The notes beneath the pieces are model-generated. The model saw nothing but the letters and a program-made list of their open reading frames with translations. It was not told the DNA's origin and made no database searches. 64,000 nucleotides of DNA from Pseudactinotalea terrae (lineage in GTDB: Bacteria; Actinomycetota; Actinomycetes; Actinomycetales; Beutenbergiaceae): positions 186,001-250,000 of the forward strand of contig NZ_WNXZ01000006.1 of the NCBI RefSeq assembly GCF_009733845.1, in the 5' to 3' direction. Position 1 is the stretch's first letter, and every line of letters starts with the position of its first letter. A program made the position numbers and the translations under genes. Below, piece after piece: positions 43,432 through 51,719 of this stretch.

Positions 43432-43793
43432 GAGCAGCCGCAGCCCTCGTCGTCGCAGCAGGAAGGGTCGACGACGACCACGAGCTTGACGAGCTCGCTC
43501 AGTGCTGGTGCGAGGTGCGGATCGGCCAGGCGGTACCAGGTGCGCCGCCCCTCAGGAACGGCCTCTACCAGTCCGCAACCGCGCAGGCACGCGAGCTGGT
43601 TGGACATCACCTGGCGCGAGACGCCGAGCGCATCCGCCATGTCGGAAGGGCTGCCCGGCGCCTCGCGCAGCATCAGGAGGACTCGCGCCCGGGTCTCGTC
43701 CGACAGTGCATACCCGAGTCTCGCCAGCGCGGCGGTGTGCGTGAGCGTCACCGTCTCGTTCGGCGCGTCCGGGTGCGCCTGTGTCGCGACCAT
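43428..43793 (-). CDS. ArsR/SmtB-family metal sensor, CmtR-like
   Basis: A 121-residue winged-helix repressor. Cys69 and Cys73 lie in the recognition helix (QLACLRGCG) and further cysteines close the chain ([12 protein letters not shown]), matching the Cys-Cys-plus-tail-Cys site of the Cd/Pb sensor CmtR. ATG at 43793 or GTG at 43799 are both possible; no ribosome site is visible, so the message may be leaderless. First gene of the ArsR-CDF-YnfA operon. Confidence 0.88.
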   Translation of the reverse strand: MVATQAHPDAPNETVTLTHTAALARLGYALSDETRARVLLMLREAPGSPSDMADALGVSRQVMSNQLACLRGCGLVEAVPEGRRTWYRLADPHLAPALSELVKLVVVVDPSCCDDEGCGCS

Positions 43794-43804
43794 GAGCACG
43801 ACAG

Positions 43805-43820
43805 TACAGGAGATGCTGTA
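43805..43820. promoter_or_regulatory. Candidate operator of the CmtR-like repressor
   Basis: TACAG and CTGTA are inverted around GAGATG within an AT-rich stretch directly upstream of the ArsR start. On the minus strand TAATAC overlaps it and could be the -10 box, so bound repressor would block the start of transcription. Confidence 0.5.
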
Positions 43821-43870
43821 TTAAATGCGGCGCTGTGCGAGGAGTCCGCGCGGAGGTCAGCTCCGAAGGA

Positions 43871-45016
43871 TCACCACTCCGAGAGCGAGCCGTCGGGCAT
43901 GCGCCAGAGCGGGGAGCGCCACGCGTGGCCCTTCTTGTCCGCCTCCCGGACGGCCGTCTCGTCGACCTCGATGCCGAGGCCGGGACCGGTGGGCCGCGCG
44001 ACGTAACCCTCGGCGAACTCGAAGACCGAGCGGTCGACGAGGTAGTCCAGCAGGTCGTTGCCGACGTTGTAGTGGATCCCCAGGCTCTGCTCCTGGATGA
44101 GGAAGTTCGGCGTGGCGAAGTCCACCTGCAGGCTCGCTGCCAGCGCGATCGGTCCGAGCGGGCAGTGCGGGGCCAGCAACGCTCCGAACGTCTCGCCGAG
44201 CGCAGCGATTCGGCGCACCTCGGAGATGCCGCCCGCATGGCACAGGTCGGGCTGCAGCACCGTGACGCCCTGCTGCAGGATCGGCAGGAACTCCTGGCGC
44301 GAGTACAGCCGCTCGCCCGTGGCGATCGGGATGCTCGTGCGTTCGACCAGCCCGCCGAACAGGTGCGACTGCTCGGGCACGAGCGGCTCTTCCACGAACA
44401 TCGGCGCCGAGGCCTCGAGCGCCTCGATCAGCCGGGGCGCGCTCGGCCGGCTCACGCGTCCATGGAAGTCGACGGCGAAGTCCCGCCCCGGGCCGAGGGC
44501 GTCGCGTGCCGCCTGGGCTCGCTCGGCGACGCCCCTGATCTCGTCCTGCGTGACGATCGGGCTGAGGTAGGCGCCCGCGTTCATCTTGATCGCGGTGAGC
44601 CCGGCGTCGACCTGGGCTGCGGCGTGGTCGGCGATCTCGGCCGGGTCGTCGCCGCCGATCCAGCCGTAGATGCGGACCCTGTCGCGTACCGGCCCGCCGA
44701 GCAGCTCGTGCACCGGGGCGCCGCGGACCTTGCCCGCGATGTCCCACAGCGCCTGGTCCAGGCCGGAGACGGCGCTGGCGAGGATGACGCCGCCGCGGTA
44801 GAAGGTCGAGCGGGTCATCGTCTGCCAGTGGTCCTCGATGCGCAGCGGGTCCTGCCCGATGAGGAGCTCGCCCAGCTGGTGGACGCACGCGCGCACCACC
44901 TCGGCGCTGCCCTCGGCCACAGGCTCGCCCCAGCCGACCACCCCGTCATCGGTCTCGATGCGGCAGAACAGCCAGCGGGGCGCCACCAGGAACGTCTCGA
45001 TGCGCGCGATCTTCAC
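43871..45016 (-). CDS. dgoD: D-galactonate dehydratase
   Basis: A 381-residue enolase-superfamily dehydratase converting D-galactonate to 2-keto-3-deoxygalactonate. Active-site residues align with E. coli DgoD: Asp183 and His185 (VDFHGRV), Glu209 (FVEEP), Glu235 (GERLYSR), His284 (APHCPLGPI). GTG start with a GAGAGAGG site. It is divergent from the kinase-aldolase-regulator genes that complete the pathway, and shares their operator. Confidence 0.9.
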   Translation of the reverse strand: MKIARIETFLVAPRWLFCRIETDDGVVGWGEPVAEGSAEVVRACVHQLGELLIGQDPLRIEDHWQTMTRSTFYRGGVILASAVSGLDQALWDIAGKVRGAPVHELLGGPVRDRVRIYGWIGGDDPAEIADHAAAQVDAGLTAIKMNAGAYLSPIVTQDEIRGVAERAQAARDALGPGRDFAVDFHGRVSRPSAPRLIEALEASAPMFVEEPLVPEQSHLFGGLVERTSIPIATGERLYSRQEFLPILQQGVTVLQPDLCHAGGISEVRRIAALGETFGALLAPHCPLGPIALAASLQVDFATPNFLIQEQSLGIHYNVGNDLLDYLVDRSVFEFAEGYVARPTGPGLGIEVDETAVREADKKGHAWRSPLWRMPDGSLSEW

Positions 45017-45040
45017 GGCGTCACGACCTCTCTCGTTTGA

Positions 45041-45056
45041 ATAGTCAGACTATAGT
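45041..45056. promoter_or_regulatory. GntR operator and divergent promoter of the galactonate genes
   Basis: ATAGTCAGACTAT (45041-45053) is a perfect palindrome around A, typical of FadR-subfamily GntR operators. It overlaps the -10 box TATAGT (45051-45056), which ends seven bases before the kinase ATG, and a TATAGT on the opposite strand (45054-45049) serving dgoD. The GntR protein at 46654 is the natural binder. Confidence 0.75.
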
Positions 45057-45063
45057 GGCGAGC

Positions 45064-46053
45064 ATGCCCGAGAACGAGGTCGTGACCGTCGGCGAGGTGA
45101 TGGCGCTGCTGCTCGCACCGGCCGGGGTGCCGCTCGGCGAGGGCGTGCAGTACGAGCAGCAGCACGCGGGTGCGGAGTCGAACGTCGCAGTCGGGCTCGC
45201 CCGCCTGGGGCACCGCGTGGCGTTCGTGTCCCGGCTCGGCGACGACCGCCTGGGCCGCCGGATCCTGCGCGACCTGCGCGGCGAGGGCGTCGACGTCAGC
45301 GCCGTCGCGCTCGACGCCGACCTGCCGACCGGGTTGATCCTGCGCGACGCCCTGGGCCACGGCATCGCGGTCGACTACCACCGGGCCGGCAGCGCGGCCA
45401 CGCGGCTCGAGCCGGCATCGCTGCCGCTCGAGGCGATCCGCAACGCGCGCGTGCTGCACCTGACCGGCATCACCGCCGCGATCTCCGAGTCCGCCCGCGC
45501 GTGCGTGCTCGCCGCCGCCACCGCCGCCCGCGAGGCCGGTGTCGCCGTGACGGTCGACCCCAACGTCCGGATGCGGCTGGCGACCGCGGACCGGTGGCGC
45601 GCGATCGTCGAGGAGCTCACCGACCTCGCCGACGTGCTGCTCATCGGCGCCGACGACGCGGCCTCGGTCGGCATCGACGCCCCGATCGCGTGGGCCCACG
45701 AGCGCGGCGTCGCCACCGTGGTCCTCAAGGACGGCGCGCGCGGCGCCACCGAGAGCCAGCTTTCATCACCTCTTCGTACAGACGCGCCTGGACGACACGG
45801 TGGGGAAAGCGCCGGCGTGTGGCGGCAGCCGGCGCTGACCGTGCCGCACGTGGTCGACCCGGTCGGTGCCGGTGACGCGTTCGCCGCCGGCTGGCTCAGC
45901 GCCTGGCTGCGCGGCCTCGACCCCGATCGCCGGCTCGCCGAGGCCGCGGCGGTGGCGGCGTGCGTCGTCGGAACCCGCGGTGACGTGCCAGGCCTGCCCG
46001 ACCCCGCCACCCGCGACCGACTGCTCGCAGGCTCCCAGGAGGTTGCCCGATGA
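45064..46053 (+). CDS. PfkB-family sugar kinase, probably 2-keto-3-deoxygalactonate/gluconate kinase
   Basis: A 329-residue ribokinase-fold enzyme with the AESNVAVGLARLG N-terminal signature and the VDPVGAGDAFAAGWLSAW anion hole with catalytic Asp. Context (dehydratase, aldolase) assigns phosphorylation of 2-keto-3-deoxygalactonate. Residues about 231-251 (SQLSSPLRTDAPGRHGGESA region, 45753-45815) are extra compared with relatives and less GC-rich. The ATG lies seven bases after TATAGT, indicating a leaderless mRNA. Confidence 0.85.
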   Translation: MPENEVVTVGEVMALLLAPAGVPLGEGVQYEQQHAGAESNVAVGLARLGHRVAFVSRLGDDRLGRRILRDLRGEGVDVSAVALDADLPTGLILRDALGHGIAVDYHRAGSAATRLEPASLPLEAIRNARVLHLTGITAAISESARACVLAAATAAREAGVAVTVDPNVRMRLATADRWRAIVEELTDLADVLLIGADDAASVGIDAPIAWAHERGVATVVLKDGARGATESQLSSPLRTDAPGRHGGESAGVWRQPALTVPHVVDPVGAGDAFAAGWLSAWLRGLDPDRRLAEAAAVAACVVGTRGDVPGLPDPATRDRLLAGSQEVAR

Positions 46054-46661
46054 CCGCTGACCAGACCGTCGCCGCGATCGCCGAGCAGGGCGTCGTCGGC
46101 ATCGTCCGCGCGACCACCGCCGAGGCCGGCCGCACGGCCGCGCGCACCTTCCTCGACGCGGGGCTGGCCGCCGTCGAGGTCTCGCTCACCACCCCGGGCG
46201 CCCTCGAGACGATCGCGGAGCTCACCGAGAGCGGCTGCGCCGTCGGCGCCGGCACCGTCCGCACGCTCGCGCAGGCGCGCGACGCCCATGCCGCCGGGGC
46301 CACCTTCCTCGTCAGCCCGCTGCTCGACCTGCAGGTGGTGCGCTACGCCGTCGAGAACGATCTGGCAGCCCTGCCGGGCTGCCTGACCCCGAGCGAGATG
46401 ACGACGGCGCAGCGAGCCGGGGCGCAGCTCGTCAAGATCTTCCCCGCCCACCTGTGGAGCCCCGCGGCGCTCGCCGGGATGCTCGAGGCGATGCCCGACC
46501 TGCGCTGCGTGCCGACCGGTGGCGTGAGCGCGGAGAGCGGGCCGGAGTGGGTCCGCGCCGGTGCCGTGGCGGTGGGCGTGGGTGGCTCGCTCACCCGCGC
46601 CGAGGACCCGCGCGGCGCGGTGGCCGACCTGCTCGCCGCCATCCAGGACGCGCGTGCCTGA
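46050..46661 (+). CDS. 2-dehydro-3-deoxy-6-phosphogalactonate/gluconate aldolase
   Basis: A 203-residue class I aldolase (KDPG/KDPGal family) splitting the phosphorylated keto-deoxy acid into pyruvate and glyceraldehyde 3-phosphate. Schiff-base Lys is in LVKIFPAHLW; Glu in AAVEVSLTTPGA and the PTGGVSAES phosphate loop are present. The E-V-S-L version and genomic setting favour the galactonate enzyme (DgoA type). It overlaps the kinase stop codon by ATGA. Confidence 0.88.
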   Translation: MTADQTVAAIAEQGVVGIVRATTAEAGRTAARTFLDAGLAAVEVSLTTPGALETIAELTESGCAVGAGTVRTLAQARDAHAAGATFLVSPLLDLQVVRYAVENDLAALPGCLTPSEMTTAQRAGAQLVKIFPAHLWSPAALAGMLEAMPDLRCVPTGGVSAESGPEWVRAGAVAVGVGGSLTRAEDPRGAVADLLAAIQDARA

Positions 46662-47355
46662 CCGTCAGCACCCGGTCGTGGCCGACCTCGGCCGCCGTGT
46701 CGCGACAGGGGAGCTGGCGGCCGGCTCGCAGGTGGTCCCGGAGGAGGTGGCCGCCCAGCACGGGGTCTCGCGCTCGGTCGTGCGCGAGGCGCTGCGGGTG
46801 CTCGAGGCCAAGGGGCTCGTGCAGCCCAAGCAGCGGGTGGGCACCCGGGTGCTGCCGCCCGAGCGGTGGGACGCCCTCGACGCGGATGTCATCGGCTGGC
46901 GCGTGCAGGGGCCCGAGCGGCTCGCCGTGGTGAGCGACCTCGAGGAGCTGCGCGCCGCCGTCGAGCCCCGCGCCGCGCGGTTGTGCTGCGAGCGCGCCGA
47001 CGCCGCCGACCTCGCGGTGCTGGCCGAGCTCGCCGCGGCGATGCGGCAGCTCGGCTCCCGAGGCGACCTCGCCGGCTTCACGGCCTCCGACGTCGCCTTC
47101 CACGCACGGCTGCTGCGGGCGAGCGGGAACGCCTCGTTCGTGCGGCTCGAGGGGACGTTCGCCGCGCTGCTCAAGGCGCGCGAGGACCTGGGCACCCTGC
47201 CGCACCAGATCTCGCAGGAGGTGCTCGATCTGCACGTGCAGGTCGCCGAGGCCATCGCGGCCCGGGACGCGGACCGCGCCGAGCAGGCCGCGCGCGAGCT
47301 CGTCGACGGCGCCCGCTCCGAGGTGCTCACCCGCCTGGGCGAACCGCCGCCCTGA
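46654..47355 (+). CDS. GntR/FadR-family transcriptional regulator of galactonate genes
   Basis: A 233-residue repressor: N-terminal winged helix (LAAGSQVVPEEVAAQHGVSR, VVREALRVLEAKGLVQPKQ) and C-terminal all-helical FCD effector domain with metal-binding Asp/His residues (ASDVAFHARLLRASGN, DLHVQVAEAI). It resembles DgoR. The GTG start overlaps the aldolase end by eight bases. Probable operator at 45041-45053. Confidence 0.88.
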   Translation: MPDRQHPVVADLGRRVATGELAAGSQVVPEEVAAQHGVSRSVVREALRVLEAKGLVQPKQRVGTRVLPPERWDALDADVIGWRVQGPERLAVVSDLEELRAAVEPRAARLCCERADAADLAVLAELAAAMRQLGSRGDLAGFTASDVAFHARLLRASGNASFVRLEGTFAALLKAREDLGTLPHQISQEVLDLHVQVAEAIAARDADRAEQAARELVDGARSEVLTRLGEPPP

Positions 47356-47358
47356 CCC

Positions 47359-47430
47359 CACGAGATCGTCGTCTCGGCACGAGACCGTGCTCGCGCGAGA
47401 GCGATCTCGTGGCAGACCGACGATCTCGTG
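47359..47430. repeat. Mirrored-word intergenic element C
   Basis: The word CACGAGATCG occurs direct at 47359-47368 and 47378-47387 (CACGAGACCG) and inverted at 47402-47411 and 47421-47430. The step is 19 bases on both sides, with the shared centre 47394.5. The arms are complementary over about 28 bases with two single-base gaps. It fills the space between two converging genes. Confidence 0.75.
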
Positions 47431-47508
47431 CCCTCACGGCGAGGTCGTGGACGGAGGCCGAGGTGTCGAGGCCCGGCCGCCACCGGCGTGTGCGCCCCGT
47501 GTGCGTGG

Positions 47509-48195
47509 TCAGCGGCCGCTCGACCCGGGCTCGGCATCGCGCCGACGCCACCGCTCGGTGAAGAGCGCCCACTCGGGCGGCGGGCCGGGCAGCGGTTCGG
47601 CGGGCTCGGCCCGGAGCCCGTCGAGCGCCACGCGAATGAGCCGTTCGCGCGCACGCTCAGCCGCATCCACCAGATCAGTGCGCCCGTGTCTCACGACCTG
47701 TTCGACGAGCGGTGAGCGGCCGAGCTGTTCGATGAGCAGTACGACGTCGACGTCGTTGATGTCCGGGCGCAGGACCCCCGCCTTCCGCGCGCGTTCGACG
47801 ACCTCGCTCGCCACGGCGTCGCCGCGTGCTGAGAGGTCCGCCATCTCGTCCGTCACCGCCACGGTTCCGGCGATGGAGCCGAGGGTTCCCGTACCGCAGA
47901 GCACTGCTGCGGTGAGGTAGTGCGCAAAACCGCCCCACGGGTCGGGGTCGGCCAGGCCCGCCTGCGCGGCGGCCAGATACTCCTCCAACGACAGCCGGCA
48001 CAGGTGCTGGAGCAGCGCATCTTTCGTGGGATACCGGCGGTACATGGTGCCGATGCCCACGCCCGCCCTGGCGGCGATCGACGCCACCGAGGCGTGCGCG
48101 CCGTCCTCGCTGAAGACGGCGCGCGCGGCGCGGAGCAGCGCCTCGTCGTTCCGCTCCACCTCTTCACGTCGGGCGCGCCGGTGTCGTTCGCTCAT
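47509..48195 (-). CDS. TetR family transcriptional regulator
   Basis: A 228-residue repressor with the N-terminal helix-turn-helix ASVASIAARAGVGIGTMYRRYPTKDALLQ and a helical ligand domain. Its start faces the SnoaL-like gene, and two inverted-repeat operators lie in the shared promoter. No exporter is adjacent, so the SnoaL-like protein is the most likely controlled gene. Confidence 0.88.
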   Translation of the reverse strand: MSERHRRARREEVERNDEALLRAARAVFSEDGAHASVASIAARAGVGIGTMYRRYPTKDALLQHLCRLSLEEYLAAAQAGLADPDPWGGFAHYLTAAVLCGTGTLGSIAGTVAVTDEMADLSARGDAVASEVVERARKAGVLRPDINDVDVVLLIEQLGRSPLVEQVVRHGRTDLVDAAERARERLIRVALDGLRAEPAEPLPGPPPEWALFTERWRRRDAEPGSSGR

Positions 48196-48207
48196 GGCTC
48201 CAGTGTC

Positions 48208-48262
48208 TTGCGGAATGACACGCTCCGCAATATTGTCAAGATGCGGAGCGGATCGCTCCGCA
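48208..48262. promoter_or_regulatory. Two TetR-type operators between tetR and the SnoaL-like gene
   Basis: Site 1 (48208-48230) has arms TTGCGGA/TCCGCAA; site 2 (48242-48262) has arms TGCGGAGCG/CGCTCCGCA around GAT. They share TGCGGA...CGCTCCGCA and their centres are 33 bases apart, about three helical turns. The stretch between them is AT-rich (AATATTGTCAAGA) and suits promoter elements. Confidence 0.75.
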
Positions 48263-48283
48263 CAACTCTGGAAGGAATCACGC

Positions 48284-48673
48284 ATGGACGACAGTGATCG
48301 CCAGCTCGGGCAACTGGTCGAGACGGCACAGCTCGCGCAGTCGGACGTCGAGACGCTGCTGGCGCTGCACACACCCGGAGCGGTGATCGTGAACATCGCC
48401 GGCCGGCGACTGCTCGGCGCCGACGATTTCCGCTCCGCCATGGAAGCGGCGCTTGCGTCTCCGCTCGCCGACGTCACGACGACGACGGAGGTCCACGACA
48501 TCCGCTACGTCCGCCCCGACGTCGCCATCATCAGCTGCACCAAGCACGTCACCGACGCGCGCCCCGGCGGCGGCGACCTACCGGATCGCGGCGCGCTCAC
48601 CTACGTCGCGGTCCGGGAGGGTGGCACGTGGCGAATCGCGCTGGCGCAGACGACACCGATGCGCGCTGGGTGA
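48284..48673 (+). CDS. SnoaL-like/NTF2-fold protein
   Basis: A 129-residue protein of the nuclear transport factor 2 fold: LVETAQLAQSDVETLLALH, then PGAVIVNIAGRRLLGADDFRSAM, VRPDVAIISCTKHV and a GGTWRIALAQTTPM final strand, close to the SgcJ/EcaC group. Members may be isomerases, hydrolases or binding proteins; no substrate is evident. A GGAAGGA ribosome site precedes the ATG. Confidence 0.75.
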   Translation: MDDSDRQLGQLVETAQLAQSDVETLLALHTPGAVIVNIAGRRLLGADDFRSAMEAALASPLADVTTTTEVHDIRYVRPDVAIISCTKHVTDARPGGGDLPDRGALTYVAVREGGTWRIALAQTTPMRAG

Positions 48674-48725
48674 GTCGCGCTCAGCCGCCTGCGCGGCCGG
48701 TGCGGGTGGTCTCATGACGAAGCGG

Positions 48726-48735
48726 CGATCTCGTG
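48726..48735 (-). repeat. Orphan copy of the element C word
   Basis: CGATCTCGTG, the inverted form of CACGAGATCG, occurs once downstream of the SnoaL-like gene, 1.3 kb from element C, without partner copies. Confidence 0.35.
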
Positions 48736-48762
48736 GCCGTCACCGACCGCGCACCAGTTCGC

Positions 48763-48783
48763 CTTGAGTGAACCACGCTCAAC
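48763..48783 (+). promoter_or_regulatory. HAIR-type HspR operator upstream of hsp20
   Basis: CTTGAGT, seven bases, GCTCAAC: the left half is identical to the HAIR consensus CTTGAGT-N7-ACTCAAG and the right half matches at five of seven positions. It lies 83 bases before the Hsp20 start, the usual setting for HspR repression of heat-shock genes in actinobacteria. Confidence 0.75.
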
Positions 48784-48866
48784 TTCGGGCAGGCTCGCGC
48801 GTTGCACCGTGCACAGCGCAAGTCGCCAGCAAGGCGGCTCGACCAGATCACGAAGGTGGTTACCCC

Positions 48867-49223
48867 ATGGCACTCGATCTCTACCGCACCGACGAGGCGT
48901 TCGTCGCCACGATCGACCTGCCCGGCGTCGCGGCGTCGAGCATCGACGTGGACGTCGACGGCCGCGTCCTGACCGTCCGCGCCGAGCGCAGCCGCCCCGA
49001 GGGCGACGTGCGCTGGCTCGTCCGCGGTCGCCCCGCCGGCACGTTCACGCGGCGCTTCACGCTCGGCGAGACCGTCGACACCGACCGCATCACTGCCGCG
49101 TACACCGACGGCGTCCTTACCCTGACCGTCCCGGTGGCCGAGGCCTCTCGGCCCCGCAAGGTCGAGGTGACCACCCAGGCGCGCACCGCCGTCGAGCAGG
49201 ACTCGATGGCGCAGGCTGCCTGA
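48867..49223 (+). CDS. Small heat-shock protein, Hsp20/alpha-crystallin family
   Basis: A 118-residue ATP-independent chaperone that would form oligomers holding unfolded proteins. The alpha-crystallin domain spans about residues 6-100: FVATIDLPGVAASSIDVDVD, GTFTRRFTLGETVDTDRI and the final GVLTLTVPVAE strand with a (V/I)-x-(V/I) motif. The N-terminal arm is only a few residues, shorter than usual. A HAIR element upstream indicates HspR control. Confidence 0.9.
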   Translation: MALDLYRTDEAFVATIDLPGVAASSIDVDVDGRVLTVRAERSRPEGDVRWLVRGRPAGTFTRRFTLGETVDTDRITAAYTDGVLTLTVPVAEASRPRKVEVTTQARTAVEQDSMAQAA

Positions 49224-49232
49224 ACCGCACGA

Positions 49233-49267
49233 CGAAGGCCCGCACGCCGAGGGCGTGCGGGCCTTCG
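49233..49267. terminator. Bidirectional terminator between hsp20 and copA
   Basis: Perfect 16-base arms, CGAAGGCCCGCACGCC (49233-49248) and GGCGTGCGGGCCTTCG (49252-49267), with a GAG loop between two converging genes. No U tract, but the stem is the strongest in the window. Confidence 0.85.
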
Positions 49268-49282
49268 CCGTACCGCGAGCTG

Positions 49283-51682
49283 CTACCGCGCGACGTGTCG
49301 CAGCCGCAGCGAGTTCGCGACCACCAGCACCGAGCTGAACGCCATCGCGAGACCCGCGATCATCGGGTTGAGCAGGCCCAGCGCGGCGAGCGGGATCGCC
49401 GCCACGTTGTAGGCGAACGCCCAGAACAGGTTCTGCTTGATCACCCGCAGCGTCGAGCGTGACAGCGAGATCGCCTGCGGCACGGTGCGCAGGTCGCCGC
49501 GCACGAGCGTGAGGTCGCTCGCCTCGATCGCCACGTCGGTCCCGGTGCCCATCGCGAGCCCGAGGTCCGCCTGCGCGAGGGCTGCCGCGTCGTTGACGCC
49601 GTCGCCCACCATCGCCACCCTGCGGCCAGCCGCCTGGATCCGTTGGATCTCCGCGACCTTCGCCTCGGGCAGCACGCCCGCGATCACGGTGTCGATGCCG
49701 ACCTCGTCGGCCACCGCCCGCGCGGGGCCCTCGGCGTCACCGGTCAGCAGCACCGGCGTGATGCCCATCGCGCGCAGCTCGGCCACGGCCTGGGCCGAGC
49801 TGGGCTTGATCGCATCGTTGACCACCACGACGCCGCGGATCCGCCCGTCCCACGCCACCGCGACGGCGGTGCCCGCGCTCTCCTGCGGAGGCTGGCCTGC
49901 GTAGCCCTGCTCGGCGAGCCAGGCCGGGCGTCCGACGGCGACCTGCCGCCCCTCGACCTGGGCGCTCACCCCGCGACCCGCGTGGTTGGAGAACTCGCTC
50001 GCCTCCGGGACCGCCCCGGCCTCACGTGCGGCCGCCGCGATAGCCGTGGCGATCGGGTGCTCGCTGCGCGACTCGACCGCGCCGGCGAGCCGCAGCACGT
50101 CGGAGCTCTCGGTACCGCTGGTGCTGAGCACCTCGACCACCGACATCTTGCCCTCGGTGACCGTGCCGGTCTTGTCGAGCACGACGACCTCGATCCCGCG
50201 CGTGGCCTCGAGGATCTCCGGGCCCTTGATGACGATGCCCAGCTGGGCGCCGCGACCGCTGCCGGCCAGCAGCGCGGTCGGGGTCGCGAGACCCAGGGCG
50301 CACGGGCAGGCGATGATCAGCACCGCGACGGCCGCGGTGAACGCGCTCTGCACGTCGCCACCGGTGAGACCGTCCTGAGCGCCCAGCACGAGCCAGACCG
50401 CGAGCGTGAGCAGCGACAGCCCCATCACGATCGGCACGAAGACCGCCGAGATCTGGTCGGCGAGCCGCTGCACGGGGGCCTTGCCGGTCTGCGCACGGGT
50501 GACGAGGCGCCCGATCTGCGCCAGCGTGGTTTCCTCGCCGACCCGTTCGGCGCGCACCAGCAGGTGCCCGCTGGTGTTGAGCGTCGCACCCGTGACAGGG
50601 TCTCCCTCGGTCACGTCGACCGGGACCGGTTCCCCGGTCAGCAGCGAGGCGTCGACGGCGGAGCGCCCCTCGACGACCACGCCGTCCGTCGCGATCTTCT
50701 CGCCCGGGCGAACGGCGAACAGGTCGCCCTGCCGCAGCTCGGTGATCGGGACGCGCCGCTCGGTGCGCTCGCCATGATGCTCGGTCATCAGCGCGACATC
50801 CTTCGCGCCGAGCTCCAGCAGGGAGCGCAGCGCCTCACCGCTGCGCCGGCGCGCGCGATGCTCGGCGTACCGGCCTGCCAGCAGGAAGGTCACCACCACC
50901 GCGGCGACCTCGAAGTAGAGCTCGGGCCGGCCCATCTCGTCCGAGCCCGGGAGCAGGCTCGGCTGCATCCGCATGCCGAGCTCGCCGGCACCGCCCAGCA
51001 GCAGCGCCCACAACGACCACAGGGTCGCCGCGATCACGCCGATCGAGACCAGCGTGTCCATCGTCGAGGACCCGTGCCGTGCGGCGCGGAACGCTGCCCG
51101 GTGGAACGGCCACGCCGCCCAGCTGGCTACCGGCAGCGCCAGCGCGGCGACCAGCCACTGCCAGCCCGTGAACTGCAGGGCCGGGATCATCGACAGCAGC
51201 AGCACCGGGACCGACAGCACCGCTGCGACCTGCAACCGGCGCTTGAGGTCGGTGCCGCGATCGGCGGTCGGGGCGGAGGTGTCCTCGTCCTCGAGCATCA
51301 CATGCCCGGGCGCCATCGAGTGACCCGAGAGGGCGTGCTCGACGTCGTCGTGCCCCTCGTGCTCGCCGCCCCCGCGGCGATCCTGCTGCGGACCGTGTCC
51401 CTCGTGCACAGCGTGGCCGGCGTGCGGATCCGGCGTGGCGTCGCCCGAGTCTCGCGTCACGCGCGCGTCGTAGCCGGCCTTGCGGACAGCGGCCACGAGG
51501 TCGTCCGTGGGCACGCCGTCCTCGACCTCGACGTGCGCAGACTCCAGGGCGAGGTTGACCACTGCCGCGGCTCCGGGGACCTGGCCCAGCCGCTTCTCGA
51601 CGCGGCTCACGCAGCTCGCACAGGTCATCCCCTCGATCGCGAGCTCGACCTCACGCTTGCGGTGGTCCTGCTGGGTGGTCAT
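49283..51682 (-). CDS. copA: Copper-translocating P1B-type ATPase
   Basis: A 799-residue Cu(I) exporter. An N-terminal metal-binding domain (GMTCASC) is followed by a His-rich linker (about residues 85-130, with [11 protein letters not shown] and HEGHDDVEH), eight membrane helices, the ion-channel CPC motif ([10 protein letters not shown]), the actuator TGEP motif, phosphorylation site DKTGTVTEG and hinge [10 protein letters not shown]. The long His-rich insert is unusual and may bind additional metal. Last gene of the csoR-copZ-copA operon. Confidence 0.94.
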   Translation of the reverse strand: MTTQQDHRKREVELAIEGMTCASCVSRVEKRLGQVPGAAAVVNLALESAHVEVEDGVPTDDLVAAVRKAGYDARVTRDSGDATPDPHAGHAVHEGHGPQQDRRGGGEHEGHDDVEHALSGHSMAPGHVMLEDEDTSAPTADRGTDLKRRLQVAAVLSVPVLLLSMIPALQFTGWQWLVAALALPVASWAAWPFHRAAFRAARHGSSTMDTLVSIGVIAATLWSLWALLLGGAGELGMRMQPSLLPGSDEMGRPELYFEVAAVVVTFLLAGRYAEHRARRRSGEALRSLLELGAKDVALMTEHHGERTERRVPITELRQGDLFAVRPGEKIATDGVVVEGRSAVDASLLTGEPVPVDVTEGDPVTGATLNTSGHLLVRAERVGEETTLAQIGRLVTRAQTGKAPVQRLADQISAVFVPIVMGLSLLTLAVWLVLGAQDGLTGGDVQSAFTAAVAVLIIACPCALGLATPTALLAGSGRGAQLGIVIKGPEILEATRGIEVVVLDKTGTVTEGKMSVVEVLSTSGTESSDVLRLAGAVESRSEHPIATAIAAAAREAGAVPEASEFSNHAGRGVSAQVEGRQVAVGRPAWLAEQGYAGQPPQESAGTAVAVAWDGRIRGVVVVNDAIKPSSAQAVAELRAMGITPVLLTGDAEGPARAVADEVGIDTVIAGVLPEAKVAEIQRIQAAGRRVAMVGDGVNDAAALAQADLGLAMGTGTDVAIEASDLTLVRGDLRTVPQAISLSRSTLRVIKQNLFWAFAYNVAAIPLAALGLLNPMIAGLAMAFSSVLVVANSLRLRHVAR

Positions 51683-51719
51683 GGTGCTTCCTCTCGACAC
51701 CGGCGTAGCCGGCGTTGGA

